A DNA stretch of 63,426 bases, taken from Lentisphaeria bacterium. GTDB taxonomy: Bacteria > Verrucomicrobiota > Lentisphaeria > Victivallales > Victivallaceae. This document shows, in pieces, positions 34,233 to 42,791 of this stretch (within the stretch, counting starts at the first letter, position 1; each line of letters opens with the position of its first letter). Position numbers and translations under genes: made by a program. A model generated the notes under the pieces. It saw only the letters and a program-made list of their open reading frames with translations. It did not search any database and was not told the DNA's origin. Location of the stretch: the NCBI GenBank assembly GCA_022768375.1, contig JALEMG010000059.1, positions 1-63,426 of the forward strand, in the 5' to 3' direction.

Positions 34233-36773
34233 TTACAGCAACTCCGGCTGGATAATGTCGCTGTCCGGTTCCTCCGCGCCCCCCATGCGGCGGCGGTTGC
34301 GGACCGCCTTTCGCGGCAGATTGGCCATGGCGTCCCGGGGCGCGGCGGCGTTGCTCTCCAGCAGTTCCAGAATGGATTTGGCCCGTTCCAGCACCGGTTC
34401 CGGCACCCCCGCCAGACGGGCGACGTGGATCCCGTAACTGCGGTCGGCCGGACCCGGCACGATCTGCCGCAGAAAGATCACTTCGTCGCCGTATTCCCGC
34501 ACCGCCACGTTGAAGTTGTTCACCCCCCGGCGCGTCTGCGCCAATTCGGTAAGTTCGTGATAGTGCGTGGCGAACATCGTCCGGCTCCGGGACTGATCGT
34601 GCAGATACTCCGCGATGGACCACGCCAGCGACAGCCCGTCGAACGTGCTGGTCCCCCGTCCGACCTCATCCAGGATCACCAGACTGCGCGCCGTGGCGTG
34701 ACGCAGAATATTCGCCGTCTCCACCATCTCCACCATGAACGTGCTCTGGCCGCGGCTCAGATCGTCCGACGCCCCGATCCGGGTGAATATCCGGTCCACC
34801 AGCCCCAGTTCCATGCTCACCGCCGGGACGAACGACCCCGCCTGCGCCATGATGACCAACAGCGCGGTCTGCCGGATGTAAGTCGATTTGCCGGCCATGT
34901 TGGGTCCGGTAATGACGCTCATGCGCCGGTCGCCGCCGTCGAGAAACGAATCGTTGGGAACGAATTTCCCCGGCCCCAGCAGATCGTCCAGCACCGGATG
35001 ACGGCCGCCCCGGATGTCCAGACGGTCGTCGTCGAAAATCGCCGGACGGCAGTAGTTGTGCAGCCGGGCCGCTTCCGCGAATCCGGCGATGGCGTCCATC
35101 TCCGCCAGCGCGTCCGCGCTCCGCTGAATGTCCGCGGTGCGGTCGGTGGCGCGGCGGCGTATCTCGTCGAAAAGTTTCTGCTCCAGCGCCAGCGCCTTCT
35201 CCTGCGCGCCGAGGATCCGGTTCTCCAACTCCTTCAGTTCCGGGGTGATGAACCGCTCCGCGTTGACCAGCGTCTGCTTTCGGATATAATCGTCGGGAAC
35301 CAGCGTCAGATTCGCCTTGCTCACCTCGATGTAATACCCGAACACGCTGTTATACCGGACTTTCAGCGACTTGATCCCCGTGCGCTCGATCTCCCGCTGC
35401 TGAATATTCCCCAGCCATTTCTTGCCTTCGCTCGAAGCCGCCCGCAATTCATCCAGTTCCGCCGAGTATCCGGAACGGATCACCCCGCCGTCCCCGATCA
35501 CCGCGGGCAGTTCGTCCGCCAGCGACGCGGCAATGAGTTCGGTCAGTTCCGTGAAATCCGCGATTTTTTCGCAATCCTCCGCAAAGAGCGGCGCATACAA
35601 ACTCTCCAGCAGCACCTTGATCGCCGGCAGCGCCGATAGCGAACTGCCCAGACTCTGCACGTCCCGGGGCGTGGCGATGCCGACATTGAGACGCCCGACG
35701 ATGCGCTCCAGATCCCGCACCACCCGCAATGATTCCCGGAACTCCGCCAGCGCCAGCGGGTCGACGGTGAAATTCTCCACTGCGTCCAGTCTCCGCACGA
35801 TGGCTTCATGATCGCGCAGCGGCCGCACCAGAAATCCCCGGAGTTTCCGCCCTCCCATCGGCGTCACCGACTTGTCCAGCACCCCCAGCAGCGAACCCCG
35901 GCGCCCGCTGCCGAAAAGCGATGCGGTGATCTCCAGATTGCGCAGCGTGATGGGGTCCAGTTCCAGCACTTCGTCCAGCGAACGGACATGCAGCAGCGTC
36001 ACATGCCCGGCCTCATGCCGCAAATTCTCCGTCGCATACCGCAGCACCGCCGCCGCCGCGCCGACCCCCGCGTCCAGTCCCCGCAGACCGAATCCGTCCA
36101 GCGTGGCGCAGTTGAAGTGGCGGCAAAGCAGTTCCGTCCCGTCCCGGAAATCGAACCGGTACGCATCCAGTTCCGTCCAGACCGGTCCGCGGTCGTCCGA
36201 AGAAAATTCTCCCGAATCCAGCAGGACCTGCTTCAACTCGGGCGTGACCAGACACTCCGCCGCCCCCAGCCGCCGCATCTCCGAAGCCAGTTTCGCCGCC
36301 GTTGCCGCACGGCAGACGGAAAATTCCCCCGTGCTCACGTCCAGCGCCGCCAGGAAAAACCCTTCCTCCTTGTCCGCCGTCACCGCGCACAGAAAATGAT
36401 TCCCGTCCCCCGCCAGCACCGAATCGTCGATCAGCGTGCCCGGCGTGATGATCCGGGTGATCTGACGCTTGACGATCCCCTTCGTCACCAGTTTCGGGTC
36501 TTCCATCTGCTCGGCAATAGCCACCTTCAGCCCCGCGGCCACCAGCCGGGGCAGATAACTGTCCAGCGCATGATACGGAAATCCGCACATCGGGATCCCC
36601 TGCCGCCGGGTCAGCGTCAGTTCCAGCGCCTTGCTCACCGTCTCCGCGTCTTCGAAAAACTCCTCGTAGAAGTCCCCCAGACGAAACAGCAGCACCGCGT
36701 CATCGGGTATCGCCGCTTTCGCTTCCCGATACTGGATCATCATCGGAGTGAGTTTACTGTCGGTCCCGTTCAC
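34233..36773 (-). CDS. mutS: DNA mismatch repair protein MutS
   Basis: The 846-residue protein begins KLTPMMIQYREAKA and has the mismatch-binding FRLGDFYEEFF (Phe-x-Glu motif). Connector, core and clamp domains precede the ATPase, with Walker A TGPNMAGKST near 624, DEVGRGTSTFDG and ATHYHELTEL. It recognises mismatches with MutL. The start is probably GTG 36773: the conserved N-terminal block precedes the first in-frame ATGs, and the folB stop is only 10 bases upstream. The ribosome-binding site is poor, so expression may depend on coupling to folB. Confidence 0.95.
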   Translation of the reverse strand: MNGTDSKLTPMMIQYREAKAAIPDDAVLLFRLGDFYEEFFEDAETVSKALELTLTRRQGIPMCGFPYHALDSYLPRLVAAGLKVAIAEQMEDPKLVTKGIVKRQITRIITPGTLIDDSVLAGDGNHFLCAVTADKEEGFFLAALDVSTGEFSVCRAATAAKLASEMRRLGAAECLVTPELKQVLLDSGEFSSDDRGPVWTELDAYRFDFRDGTELLCRHFNCATLDGFGLRGLDAGVGAAAAVLRYATENLRHEAGHVTLLHVRSLDEVLELDPITLRNLEITASLFGSGRRGSLLGVLDKSVTPMGGRKLRGFLVRPLRDHEAIVRRLDAVENFTVDPLALAEFRESLRVVRDLERIVGRLNVGIATPRDVQSLGSSLSALPAIKVLLESLYAPLFAEDCEKIADFTELTELIAASLADELPAVIGDGGVIRSGYSAELDELRAASSEGKKWLGNIQQREIERTGIKSLKVRYNSVFGYYIEVSKANLTLVPDDYIRKQTLVNAERFITPELKELENRILGAQEKALALEQKLFDEIRRRATDRTADIQRSADALAEMDAIAGFAEAARLHNYCRPAIFDDDRLDIRGGRHPVLDDLLGPGKFVPNDSFLDGGDRRMSVITGPNMAGKSTYIRQTALLVIMAQAGSFVPAVSMELGLVDRIFTRIGASDDLSRGQSTFMVEMVETANILRHATARSLVILDEVGRGTSTFDGLSLAWSIAEYLHDQSRSRTMFATHYHELTELAQTRRGVNNFNVAVREYGDEVIFLRQIVPGPADRSYGIHVARLAGVPEPVLERAKSILELLESNAAAPRDAMANLPRKAVRNRRRMGGAEEPDSDIIQPELL

Positions 36774-36783
36774 TTTTCGCCGC

Positions 36784-37134
36784 TCAACTCCGGAAAAATT
36801 CCGCCTGATAAGTAATCTCCGCCCGCGCGGACGCGCCCGGCTTCGTGATCGCCACCACACACGATTCCGCCTGCGGAAACTTCATCACCGTTTCTCCCAC
36901 CGCCCGCGCCAGCGCCTCCAGCAGAAAAAATTCGCTTCGCTCCACCGTCGCCACGACCTCCCGCTCCACCGCCGCATAATCCAGCGCATCACGCAGATCG
37001 TCCGTCCGCGACGCCTTTTCCCCGTCGCAGCGCACTTCCAGATCCAGGCACAGCACCTGACGGTCCCGCCTCTCCTGCGGCATCGTCCCGATGATCGCGG
37101 CCGCCTTCAAATTTCTGATCCATATCGTTCCCAT
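36784..37134 (-). CDS. folB: dihydroneopterin aldolase
   Basis: The 116-residue product matches FolB, which cleaves 7,8-dihydroneopterin in folate synthesis. It has WIRNLKAAAIIGTMPQERRD (catalytic Glu region), LDYAAVEREV, FFLLEALA and VAITKPGAS. Usual length is about 120. A start 12 codons upstream is possible, but the predicted promoter at 37141-37169 places transcription at about 37134, the A of this ATG. The message would then be leaderless, which fits the absence of a ribosome-binding site at proper spacing. mutS follows after 10 bases. Confidence 0.88.
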   Translation of the reverse strand: MGTIWIRNLKAAAIIGTMPQERRDRQVLCLDLEVRCDGEKASRTDDLRDALDYAAVEREVVATVERSEFFLLEALARAVGETVMKFPQAESCVVAITKPGASARAEITYQAEFFRS

Positions 37135-37140
37135 ACCATT

Positions 37141-37169
37141 AATATAGCACACCCTCCCCCCATTTTCCA
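37141..37169 (-). promoter_or_regulatory. folB promoter giving a leaderless transcript
   Basis: Minus-strand TGGAAA (37169-37164), 17-bp spacer and TATATT (37146-37141). Six bases separate the -10 from the ATG, so +1 would coincide with the start codon. Confidence 0.6.
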
Positions 37170-37249
37170 CTTACTTCTTTTCACGGGAAAAGAAGTAAGA
37201 CAAGAAAAGCGGACTGCGTTACTTTCTTTTGACCGCAAAAGAAAGTAAC
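37170..37249 (+). repeat. paired-hairpin repeat, copy 1
   Basis: Hairpin CTTACTTCTTTT/AAAAGAAGTAAG at 37170-37199, then an 18-base spacer containing AAGAAAAGCGGACTGC, then hairpin GTTACTTTCTTTT/AAAAGAAAGTAAC at 37218-37249. The same pair recurs at 41167-41244 (inverted) and 55191-55272, and partly at 56835-56893. Confidence 0.9.
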
Positions 37250-37830
37250 CAAAGAAAACTCTGCCCCGCAGTTGAAACTGCGGGGCGTTCGGCAGACTGC
37301 AACCGGCGGGGTGCGAGCCGGACGTTGTTCGGCGGACTGCGTGGCGGCGGGATGGAATGCGAAGCGTTTGGCCGCTTGAGAGAGACAACCGCTCACGGTT
37401 TTCTCTCTCAAACTCTCACTTTTCCCGGCACAAAGCAAATGGGGTTTCGCAAGTTTCGGGGAAAGGCGTGCGGACGCAAGCGGATGTGGTTTCGTGAATT
37501 CCCGTTCATTTTTCGGCGGCTGCGCGAAAAGGCGGCAACCGCCTCGCATCTGCTTGCAAACCAAGCGTTGGCAGACCACCGCGCGACCAACGGGAGCGCG
37601 AGACGCGCGGAGGCGGAGCCGACGCGCAGGGGGGCCGGGGGTAACCCCCGGAGCGGCAAGTGCGGTCAAAGCGTGAAAACTCTTGTCCGCAGAAAAGCGG
37701 GAAAAGTTTTCACAGATTTGATCGCGTTTTTCCCGAAGCCGTCCTCCGCAGACCGCCGAACGATACCTCGGGGTGCAGGGCCTTAAGCCATGCCGAGGAG
37801 GTGTCGGGGGGTGAGCAGCCCCCTGACAAA
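37250..37830 (+). repeat. composite intergenic repeat, copy 1
   Basis: Blocks in order: CCCCGCAG...CTGCGGGG hairpin, GTTGTTCGGCGGACTGCG, GAGAGAGACAACCGCTC, CGTGAATTCCCGTTCATTTT, GGCGGAGCCGACGCGCAGG, TTTTCACAGATTTG, and a block with GGCCTTAAGCC. Parts occur in the same order on the minus strand at 56484-56885 and 60725-61206, and on the plus strand at 18104-18262. Confidence 0.85.
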
Positions 37831-37846
37831 CAAACCGCCCCGCTTG

Positions 37847-39037
37847 CTATCCCGCCGTCCGCGGACCGCCGCCGGGGCGGTTTCCCGCTTCGCGCAGCAG
37901 TTGAAGATACTCATTTTCGAGAATGTCGCACATGCGCTGCCACGAGAACTTCTCCAGCACCATCCGGCGGCCGGTTTCTCCCATTGCGGCGGCCTGTTCG
38001 GGGTGTCGGATCAGAAAGAGGGTTTGTTCCGCCACTTTGTCCACATCTTCGGGAGCGGTGAGAAAACCGGTTTCGCCGTCGAGGATGACTTCGGGGGTGC
38101 CGTCGAGGGCGAATCCGATCGCCGGGATACCGGAAGCAAGCGCCTGCACCACTGCCCGGGGCAGACCCTCGTGGAGCGAAAGATGCCACAGCAAATCGCC
38201 TTGGATCAAATGGGAACAGACCTCTCCCGGCGGCACAAGTCCGGCAAAGTGGAAATGTTCCGCAATGCCTTTCCGTTTCAAATCCTTTCGCAATTCATCG
38301 TACATTGGGCCGTCGCCGATGAAAAGAAAGTGTGTTTCCGGCGCGGCGCGCAGCACTTTTTCCGCGGCCGGAATGACATATTCATAGCCTTTCTGGGGAA
38401 AAAGGCGGGCGATGGTGACCACGACTTTGCCGTCTTCGGGCAAACCGAGCCGGCTTCTTAATCCGCGGTCCCGCTTCGCCGCCGCGAAGTCCCGCGTCTC
38501 CATGCCGCTGTAAACGACCATGTACTTCTCCCGGGGGGCGACATTCGCGGCGACGCATTGGTCAATCATCGCCTGCGCCACCGCGTAGATTTTATCGCAG
38601 TATTTTGCGGCAAAGCGTTCCAGGAAAACGAACAGCCGATTTTTCCACCGGTTCTGGTACGGGTGGAACGCCTGTCCGTGCACGGTATGCACCACTACCG
38701 GCACCCCGGCGGCGCGGGCGGCCAGACGGCCGATGATCCCGGCTTTGGAACTGTGGGTGTGAACGACGTCGAACCGGTTGTTCCGGAAAAATTTCTTCAA
38801 TTTGAAATATGCTTTGAGATCATGAAGCGGGGAAACTTCCCGCACCAGATCGGCAAATTCCGTCACCGGGAACGAACCGTATTCCGCATTCTCCAGCAAC
38901 TTTCCCTCCCGCCCCGGGGAGAAGCCGGAAGCCAGTTCCACATGGTGCCCTTTGGCCAGATGGCCGCGAATGGTGAGCAGGGTGTTTTCCTGCGCGCCGC
39001 CGACGATCAGCCGGGTGATGACATGGCAGATACGCAT
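37847..39037 (-). CDS. GT4-family glycosyltransferase
   Basis: The 396-residue GT-B enzyme starts MRICHVITRLIVGGAQENTL and has HTHSSKAGIIGRLAAR, VVYSGMETRDF, VVTIARLFPQKGYEYVIPA, FIGDGPMYDELR and the donor-site acidic motif LHEGLPRAVVQALASG. It transfers a sugar from a nucleotide donor to an envelope glycan or lipid. ATG 39037 is chosen because the GT4 N-terminus begins there. An upstream GTG at 39073 would overlap the carboxypeptidase gene. It follows that gene after 11 bases. Confidence 0.88.
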   Translation of the reverse strand: MRICHVITRLIVGGAQENTLLTIRGHLAKGHHVELASGFSPGREGKLLENAEYGSFPVTEFADLVREVSPLHDLKAYFKLKKFFRNNRFDVVHTHSSKAGIIGRLAARAAGVPVVVHTVHGQAFHPYQNRWKNRLFVFLERFAAKYCDKIYAVAQAMIDQCVAANVAPREKYMVVYSGMETRDFAAAKRDRGLRSRLGLPEDGKVVVTIARLFPQKGYEYVIPAAEKVLRAAPETHFLFIGDGPMYDELRKDLKRKGIAEHFHFAGLVPPGEVCSHLIQGDLLWHLSLHEGLPRAVVQALASGIPAIGFALDGTPEVILDGETGFLTAPEDVDKVAEQTLFLIRHPEQAAAMGETGRRMVLEKFSWQRMCDILENEYLQLLREAGNRPGGGPRTAG

Positions 39038-39048
39038 CGGTTCGGCGG

Positions 39049-40104
39049 TCACGGTTTTTTCCGATAAGCCCACTCGATGATCTCCCGACAGAAATTATCC
39101 CGGTCCAGCGCGCTGGGAAACCCGGTGACGCAGCCGATCACCGTCCGCCCGTTCCGCTTCACGCCGAATGCGAGACAGCATCCCGCCGCGTTGGTGAATC
39201 CGGTCTTGAATCCAATGATCCCCGGTACGGGGCGGCGCTTCGGCTGACGCTTGGTCGGGCCCAGCAACAGATTGTTGTGGGAATAGACTTTTTTTCCGGT
39301 ATGCAGTTGCGCGGAACGCATGGTGCACAGTTCCATGACCTTCGAGTACTGGATCAGCGCTTCGCAGATGTGGGAAATGTCCTCGGCGGAAGCAAAGGAA
39401 TTGATCCGCTTTTTCCCCTGAGGCAGACCGTTCGGACTGTTGAAGTTCAAACCGGTCATCCCGAGTTCTCCGCCCCGGCGGTTCATGGCGCGCACGAACT
39501 CCTCCACGCTGCCGGAAACATTCTCCGCCAGCATGACGGCGGAATCGTTGTGACTGTTGATGATCATGGACTGCATCAACTCTCCCACCGCGTAGTATTC
39601 GCCCTCTTTCATCCCGAGGACGCAACTGCGCTCCACGTTGACGACGTTTTTGGAGACTTTCAGCGGAGTATTCCAACGCCAGTTCCGGTCGTGATGCATT
39701 TTTTCCGCCACCAGCAGCGCGGTCATCAGTTTGGTGAGCGACGCGACCGCGACAGGGCGGCGCGGGTCTTTGGACCAGAGAACTTTGCGGCTCTCAAGAT
39801 CGACGAGGATCCCGCTTCTGGCCCGGGCGGAATGTTTGGCGATGTCCGCCGGCAGAACACCCTGACCGCGATAATCCCACGGCGCAAGTCTTTTCATTGC
39901 GGGAGCAGGTTCAGGCGGCGGTTCCGAAGGGGGCGGCGCGGGAGGTTTGACCTCGTCTTCTTTCGGAACGGAAACCTCATTTTCCGTTTTTGCCGGGGGA
40001 GTTTCCACCGGGGATTTCCGTTCTTTCGGCAGGATCCGAAACAGCACCACCGCGTGGACCGCGACGATGGCGGCCAGAATCAGACCAACTTTTTTCCAAG
40101 ACAT
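39049..40104 (-). CDS. D-alanyl-D-alanine carboxypeptidase (S11 family)
   Basis: The 351-residue protein has an N-terminal membrane anchor (residues 6-25), a Pro/Glu-rich spacer of about 45 residues, then a penicillin-binding S11 domain. The active site is SLTK (S122, K125), with SHN near 185 and FKTGFTN near 295. It trims the terminal D-Ala from peptidoglycan stems. The C-terminal beta-sandwich of DacA-type enzymes is missing. GGGAGA precedes the ATG at 40104, and a clear promoter lies just upstream. Confidence 0.88.
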   Translation of the reverse strand: MSWKKVGLILAAIVAVHAVVLFRILPKERKSPVETPPAKTENEVSVPKEDEVKPPAPPPSEPPPEPAPAMKRLAPWDYRGQGVLPADIAKHSARARSGILVDLESRKVLWSKDPRRPVAVASLTKLMTALLVAEKMHHDRNWRWNTPLKVSKNVVNVERSCVLGMKEGEYYAVGELMQSMIINSHNDSAVMLAENVSGSVEEFVRAMNRRGGELGMTGLNFNSPNGLPQGKKRINSFASAEDISHICEALIQYSKVMELCTMRSAQLHTGKKVYSHNNLLLGPTKRQPKRRPVPGIIGFKTGFTNAAGCCLAFGVKRNGRTVIGCVTGFPSALDRDNFCREIIEWAYRKKP

Positions 40105-40131
40105 TGCGATCTCCCAAACATTTGTCCTGTG

Positions 40132-40160
40132 AATATACTGCGTTTTCCCGATTTTTACAA
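40132..40160 (-). promoter_or_regulatory. promoter of the carboxypeptidase-glycosyltransferase pair
   Basis: Minus-strand TTGTAA (40160-40155), 17-bp spacer and TATATT (40137-40132). Confidence 0.7.
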
Positions 40161-40171
40161 GCATTTTTTTC

Positions 40172-40200
40172 TTGAAGATACGGTTTTTTCGGATTATATT
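40172..40200 (+). promoter_or_regulatory. recR promoter
   Basis: TTGAAG (40172-40177), 17-bp spacer and TATATT (40195-40200). It is back to back with the promoter at 40132-40160, with only 11 bp between the two -35 boxes. Confidence 0.7.
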
Positions 40201-40232
40201 AGAACGGAAAGAAAGATCGGAAAGGAGTGTCG

Positions 40233-40835
40233 ATGCGTTACCCGGAAGCCGCGGAGGAACTGATCGAATATTTCCGCCAACTGCCCGGCGTCGGCCGACG
40301 GGCGGCGGAACGGATGGTTTTAGACCTGCTGAGTTGGGATGAGGAGAAACAGCGCTCTTTCGGACTGGCGGTGGCGCACCTGCCGGAACAAATCGGGCGC
40401 TGCCCGGAATGCGGCGCATTCGCCGTCAAGGGTGAACTCTGCACCGTCTGCGCCGATCCCAGGCGGGATGATTCTATCCTCTGTGTGGTGGAGGATATGC
40501 CCCAACTGCTCGCGGTGGAAAAGGGACTCTCCTATCGGGGAAAATATCTGGTTCTCGGCGGAAGACTCTCGCCGCTGGATGGCGAAGACGGATCGTCGCT
40601 CCGTTTCGATCTGCTTCGCCGCCGCGCCGCCGCGCCGGAAGTCAGGGAAGTCATTCTCGCTCTCGGTTCCGATGTGGAGGGCCGCGCCACCGCCGCGTAT
40701 CTCGTCGAATTGCTCCGCGATCTGCCGATAAAACTTACCCGGCCCGCGCTGGGACTGCCTGCCGGAACGAGTTTGTCCTTTGCCGACGGCGCCACCATCA
40801 CCGCCGCCTTCTCCGCCCGATGCGAAGTAGAATGA
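40233..40835 (+). CDS. recR: recombination protein RecR
   Basis: The 200-residue protein has a helix-hairpin-helix (LPGVGRRAAERM), a four-cysteine zinc finger (CPECGAFAVKGELCTVC) and a Toprim domain with VVEDMPQLLAVE and ILALGSDVEGRATAAYL. It acts with RecF/RecO to load RecA at gaps. AAGGAG lies seven bases before ATG 40233; a GTG two codons upstream is too close to it. The length matches the family. Confidence 0.95.
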   Translation: MRYPEAAEELIEYFRQLPGVGRRAAERMVLDLLSWDEEKQRSFGLAVAHLPEQIGRCPECGAFAVKGELCTVCADPRRDDSILCVVEDMPQLLAVEKGLSYRGKYLVLGGRLSPLDGEDGSSLRFDLLRRRAAAPEVREVILALGSDVEGRATAAYLVELLRDLPIKLTRPALGLPAGTSLSFADGATITAAFSARCEVE

Positions 40836-40845
40836 TCTTCGCATC

Positions 40846-40931
40846 TGTCAACACCTCTGTCAATAAGTTGTCAGAACGGTGTCAAAACCGTGTCAGCACC
40901 ATTTTTTTTAACGGTTTTCAACAGGATGTCA
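40846..40931 (+). repeat. TGTCA direct-repeat array with 11-bp spacing
   Basis: TGTCA begins at 40846, 40858, 40869, 40880 and 40891 (steps of 12, 11, 11 and 11) and again at 40927. An inverted copy (TGACA) is at 40973. Spacing close to one helical turn puts all units on one face of the DNA. Confidence 0.75.
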
Positions 40932-41082
40932 ACCCGGATATTGACCACTTTGTAAAGTTGCAACATTGCTTCTGACAGTCGATTGTATCGACCGTTTACA
41001 GTTTTTCCCTTTTCTGCTGTCCCTCTTATTTTTATTAATCATATAAAGTCTCAGTATAAAGTATCGGTACTAAAAGAAACCT

Positions 41083-41300
41083 GATTTTCTGTTCTGTGCG
41101 GTTGACCGCCTCCCGCTTCCGCCTTCGCCAAGGCTACGGCGGACAAGCAACCCTGCTCTTTCTTTGGTTACTTTCTTTCGTGAAAGAAAGTAACGCTGTC
41201 GCCTTTTCTTGTCTTACTTCTTTTCCCGCGAGAAAAGAAGTAAGGATCACATCCGGGTAGCACCCGGTGGCAGATTATTTATTTTTCAGTTCTCTTTTCG
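41083..41300 (-). repeat. paired-hairpin repeat element, copy 2 (inverted)
   Basis: Contains CCGCCTCCCGCTTCCGCC, GCTACGGCGGACAAGCAA, hairpin 41167-41194, the AAGAAAAGGCGAC spacer in reverse, hairpin 41213-41244 and the CCGGGTAGCACCCGG hairpin. It is the reverse complement in order and sequence of 55141-55345. Confidence 0.85.
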
Positions 41301-41308
41301 TACAGAGC

Positions 41309-41339
41309 AAAAAAAAAACGCTCCCGGATGGAGAGCGTT
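41309..41339 (-). terminator. Rho-independent terminator after tRNA-Cys
   Basis: On the minus strand AACGCTC and GAGCGTT form the stem, followed by a run of about eight T. It starts 13 bases past the tRNA 3' end. Confidence 0.85.
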
Positions 41340-41351
41340 CGGAAACACGGA

Positions 41352-41425
41352 TGGAGGCGTGGACCGGAATCGAACCGGTCTAAGCGATTTTGCAGACCGC
41401 TGCCTAACCTCTTGGCTACCACGCC
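41352..41425 (-). tRNA. tRNA-Cys (GCA)
   Basis: On the minus strand GGCGTGG pairs with CCACGCC in the acceptor stem. The anticodon loop is CTGCAAA (anticodon GCA, stem GCGGT/ATCGC) and the T-loop is TTCGATTC. The discriminator is T and the CCA end is encoded. A promoter and a terminator flank it, so it is a single-gene unit. Confidence 0.95.
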
Positions 41426-41440
41426 GTCAATTCTGCGTAT

Positions 41441-41469
41441 AAGATATCATTCGCTTTTCGGTTTGTCAA
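41441..41469 (-). promoter_or_regulatory. tRNA-Cys promoter
   Basis: Minus-strand TTGACA (41469-41464), 17-bp spacer and TATCTT (41446-41441). Predicted +1 lies about 8 bases before the mature tRNA. Confidence 0.75.
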
Positions 41470-41497
41470 CCATGAAAGGCGAAAAAAACGGGATTTC

Positions 41498-42742
41498 TTA
41501 CGGTTTCGATAGTTTTGCGATGTGTTCTGCGATGACATTTTCCGCTTCTTCGCGAACCTCTTTCGGCACGGTATGCATGGCGTTGACGGAATTGATGATG
41601 CGCTTTTTTAAAGACGGGATCACATTGAATGCGGCGTAGACGGTGGCGGACGGGCAGGCACGGTCGATGAATCCGGTGGAGAACAGGACTTCCGCGTTTT
41701 TGATCCGCCGGGCGAAGTTCACCGCATCGACGTAGGCGGTGGCGGCAAGGGCCCGATCCGGGTTTTCCTGGAAAATTTTGCGCTGATAAAAGAACGGCCA
41801 GCCGGATTCCACACCGTCGTTTCGTCCGGCATGACCGCAGAGCGCGGGAACATGAGCGACGCAGAGAGTGACGTCCGGGTCGAGTCCGGCTCCGGCGATG
41901 GCTTGTCCGCCGCCCTGACTGGTGCCGGAGACGATGAGGGTTTTCCGGTTCCACTCGGGCAGCGATTTAAGAAACCGCAGCGAACGATAGACCCGCTGAA
42001 ACATGCCGTTGAAGAAAATTTTATCCCGATCCAGCATGTTTTCCCACCGGTAGTTGCGGAATCTGCCGGTTTTGATCTGCTCGCCGTTTTTGCCCTTGTT
42101 CTCCGTCGGCATCGGATTGAGGGAAAATACCATGCATCCCGGACGGAAGATCGGAGAAACCGTGTCGGTCCCGGCACCGTGGACGACAAGTCGGGCGGGC
42201 AGCGATTTCGGCGCGGCGCCGGCGGGAACGGTGAGAATGCCGTATGCGTCGAGATTTTCCCGGTCTCCGAGGTCGATCCGAATTTTATAGGCATGGAAAT
42301 TTTTCATTTTAACGGGAATTTCCTCCCGGTCAAAGGTCATGGGCATGCGGTCGATTTTGGTTTTGACGGCATCCCAGTAGGCGTCGAAGTCGTCCGGCGC
42401 GGGGCGGGACGGGGTTATTTTTTCCGGTTCGACCGCGACTCCGGCGGCGGCGGTGATCTTTTCATCCTGGATTTTGACGTAAAGAAATCCCGGTCGCAGC
42501 GCGGGCAGTTCCAGTTGCGCTTTACCGGAATCATCGCTGACAAGATTTCGAACGCCGAGAATATCCTTGTTTCCGTAGACGGTGGCGCGAAATTCGGTCC
42601 GGTTCCGGCCCGGATCAAGTTGGATGTTGAAAACGACCTTGTCTCCGACCTTCCGGTAGTGCCGGCCGCCTTCGGGAACGATCGAGGCCGCCGACAGCAC
42701 CGCCGCCGCGCACAGCGCAAACGCAAGAGTCATGGCTTTCAT
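41498..42742 (-). CDS. secreted acetyl-ester hydrolase, CE7/acetyl xylan esterase family
   Basis: The 414-residue product has a signal peptide (MKAMTLAFALCAAAVLSA), an N-terminal beta domain of about 100 residues and an AXE1-type alpha/beta hydrolase. The nucleophile motif is GTSQGGGQAIAGAGLD, the acid is in STGFIDRACPSATVYAAFN and the histidine is likely in NAMHTVPKE. CE7 enzymes remove acetyl groups from xylan or oligosaccharides and antibiotics. GGAG precedes ATG 42742. It is flanked on both sides by repeats and appears monocistronic. Confidence 0.85.
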   Translation of the reverse strand: MKAMTLAFALCAAAVLSAASIVPEGGRHYRKVGDKVVFNIQLDPGRNRTEFRATVYGNKDILGVRNLVSDDSGKAQLELPALRPGFLYVKIQDEKITAAAGVAVEPEKITPSRPAPDDFDAYWDAVKTKIDRMPMTFDREEIPVKMKNFHAYKIRIDLGDRENLDAYGILTVPAGAAPKSLPARLVVHGAGTDTVSPIFRPGCMVFSLNPMPTENKGKNGEQIKTGRFRNYRWENMLDRDKIFFNGMFQRVYRSLRFLKSLPEWNRKTLIVSGTSQGGGQAIAGAGLDPDVTLCVAHVPALCGHAGRNDGVESGWPFFYQRKIFQENPDRALAATAYVDAVNFARRIKNAEVLFSTGFIDRACPSATVYAAFNVIPSLKKRIINSVNAMHTVPKEVREEAENVIAEHIAKLSKP

Positions 42743-42791
42743 GGCTGAAAACTCCTTTTTTTTGCTCTTTAACAAAATAGGATTAAAAAAT

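Larger units (their letters stand above)
37135..37846. other. 712-bp gene-free stretch: promoter plus composite repeat
   Basis: Apart from the folB promoter this gap between folB and the end of the glycosyltransferase gene is filled by the paired hairpins (37170-37249) and a long composite repeat shared with 18.1, 56.5 and 60.7-61.2 kb. Open frames here are short, have no ribosome-binding sites and occur in repeated DNA, so I call none. Confidence 0.75.
40836..41351. other. gene-free stretch: phased repeat array, AT-rich segment, hairpin repeat
   Basis: It holds the TGTCA array (40846-40931), an AT-rich stretch around 41025-41080, an inverted copy of the paired-hairpin repeat (41083-41300) and the tRNA terminator. 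I see no gene. Confidence 0.75.

Noticed and set aside
31788-35639. Long plus-strand frame running across the BatB-BatC gene and part of mutS
   Set aside because: It spans two minus-strand genes and their intergenic promoter, is Leu/Arg-rich because of the Gln-repeat antisense, and has no initiation signals.
37229-38061. Short open frames in the 37.2-37.8 kb gap
   Set aside because: They lie in dispersed repeats, differ between copies, and show no ribosome-binding site or family resemblance.
40836-41100. Chromosomal replication origin beside recR
   Set aside because: The phased TGTCA units and AT-rich DNA are suggestive, but no DnaA boxes (TTATCCACA-like) or dnaA/dnaN neighbours are seen. 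Kept only as a possibility for the array.
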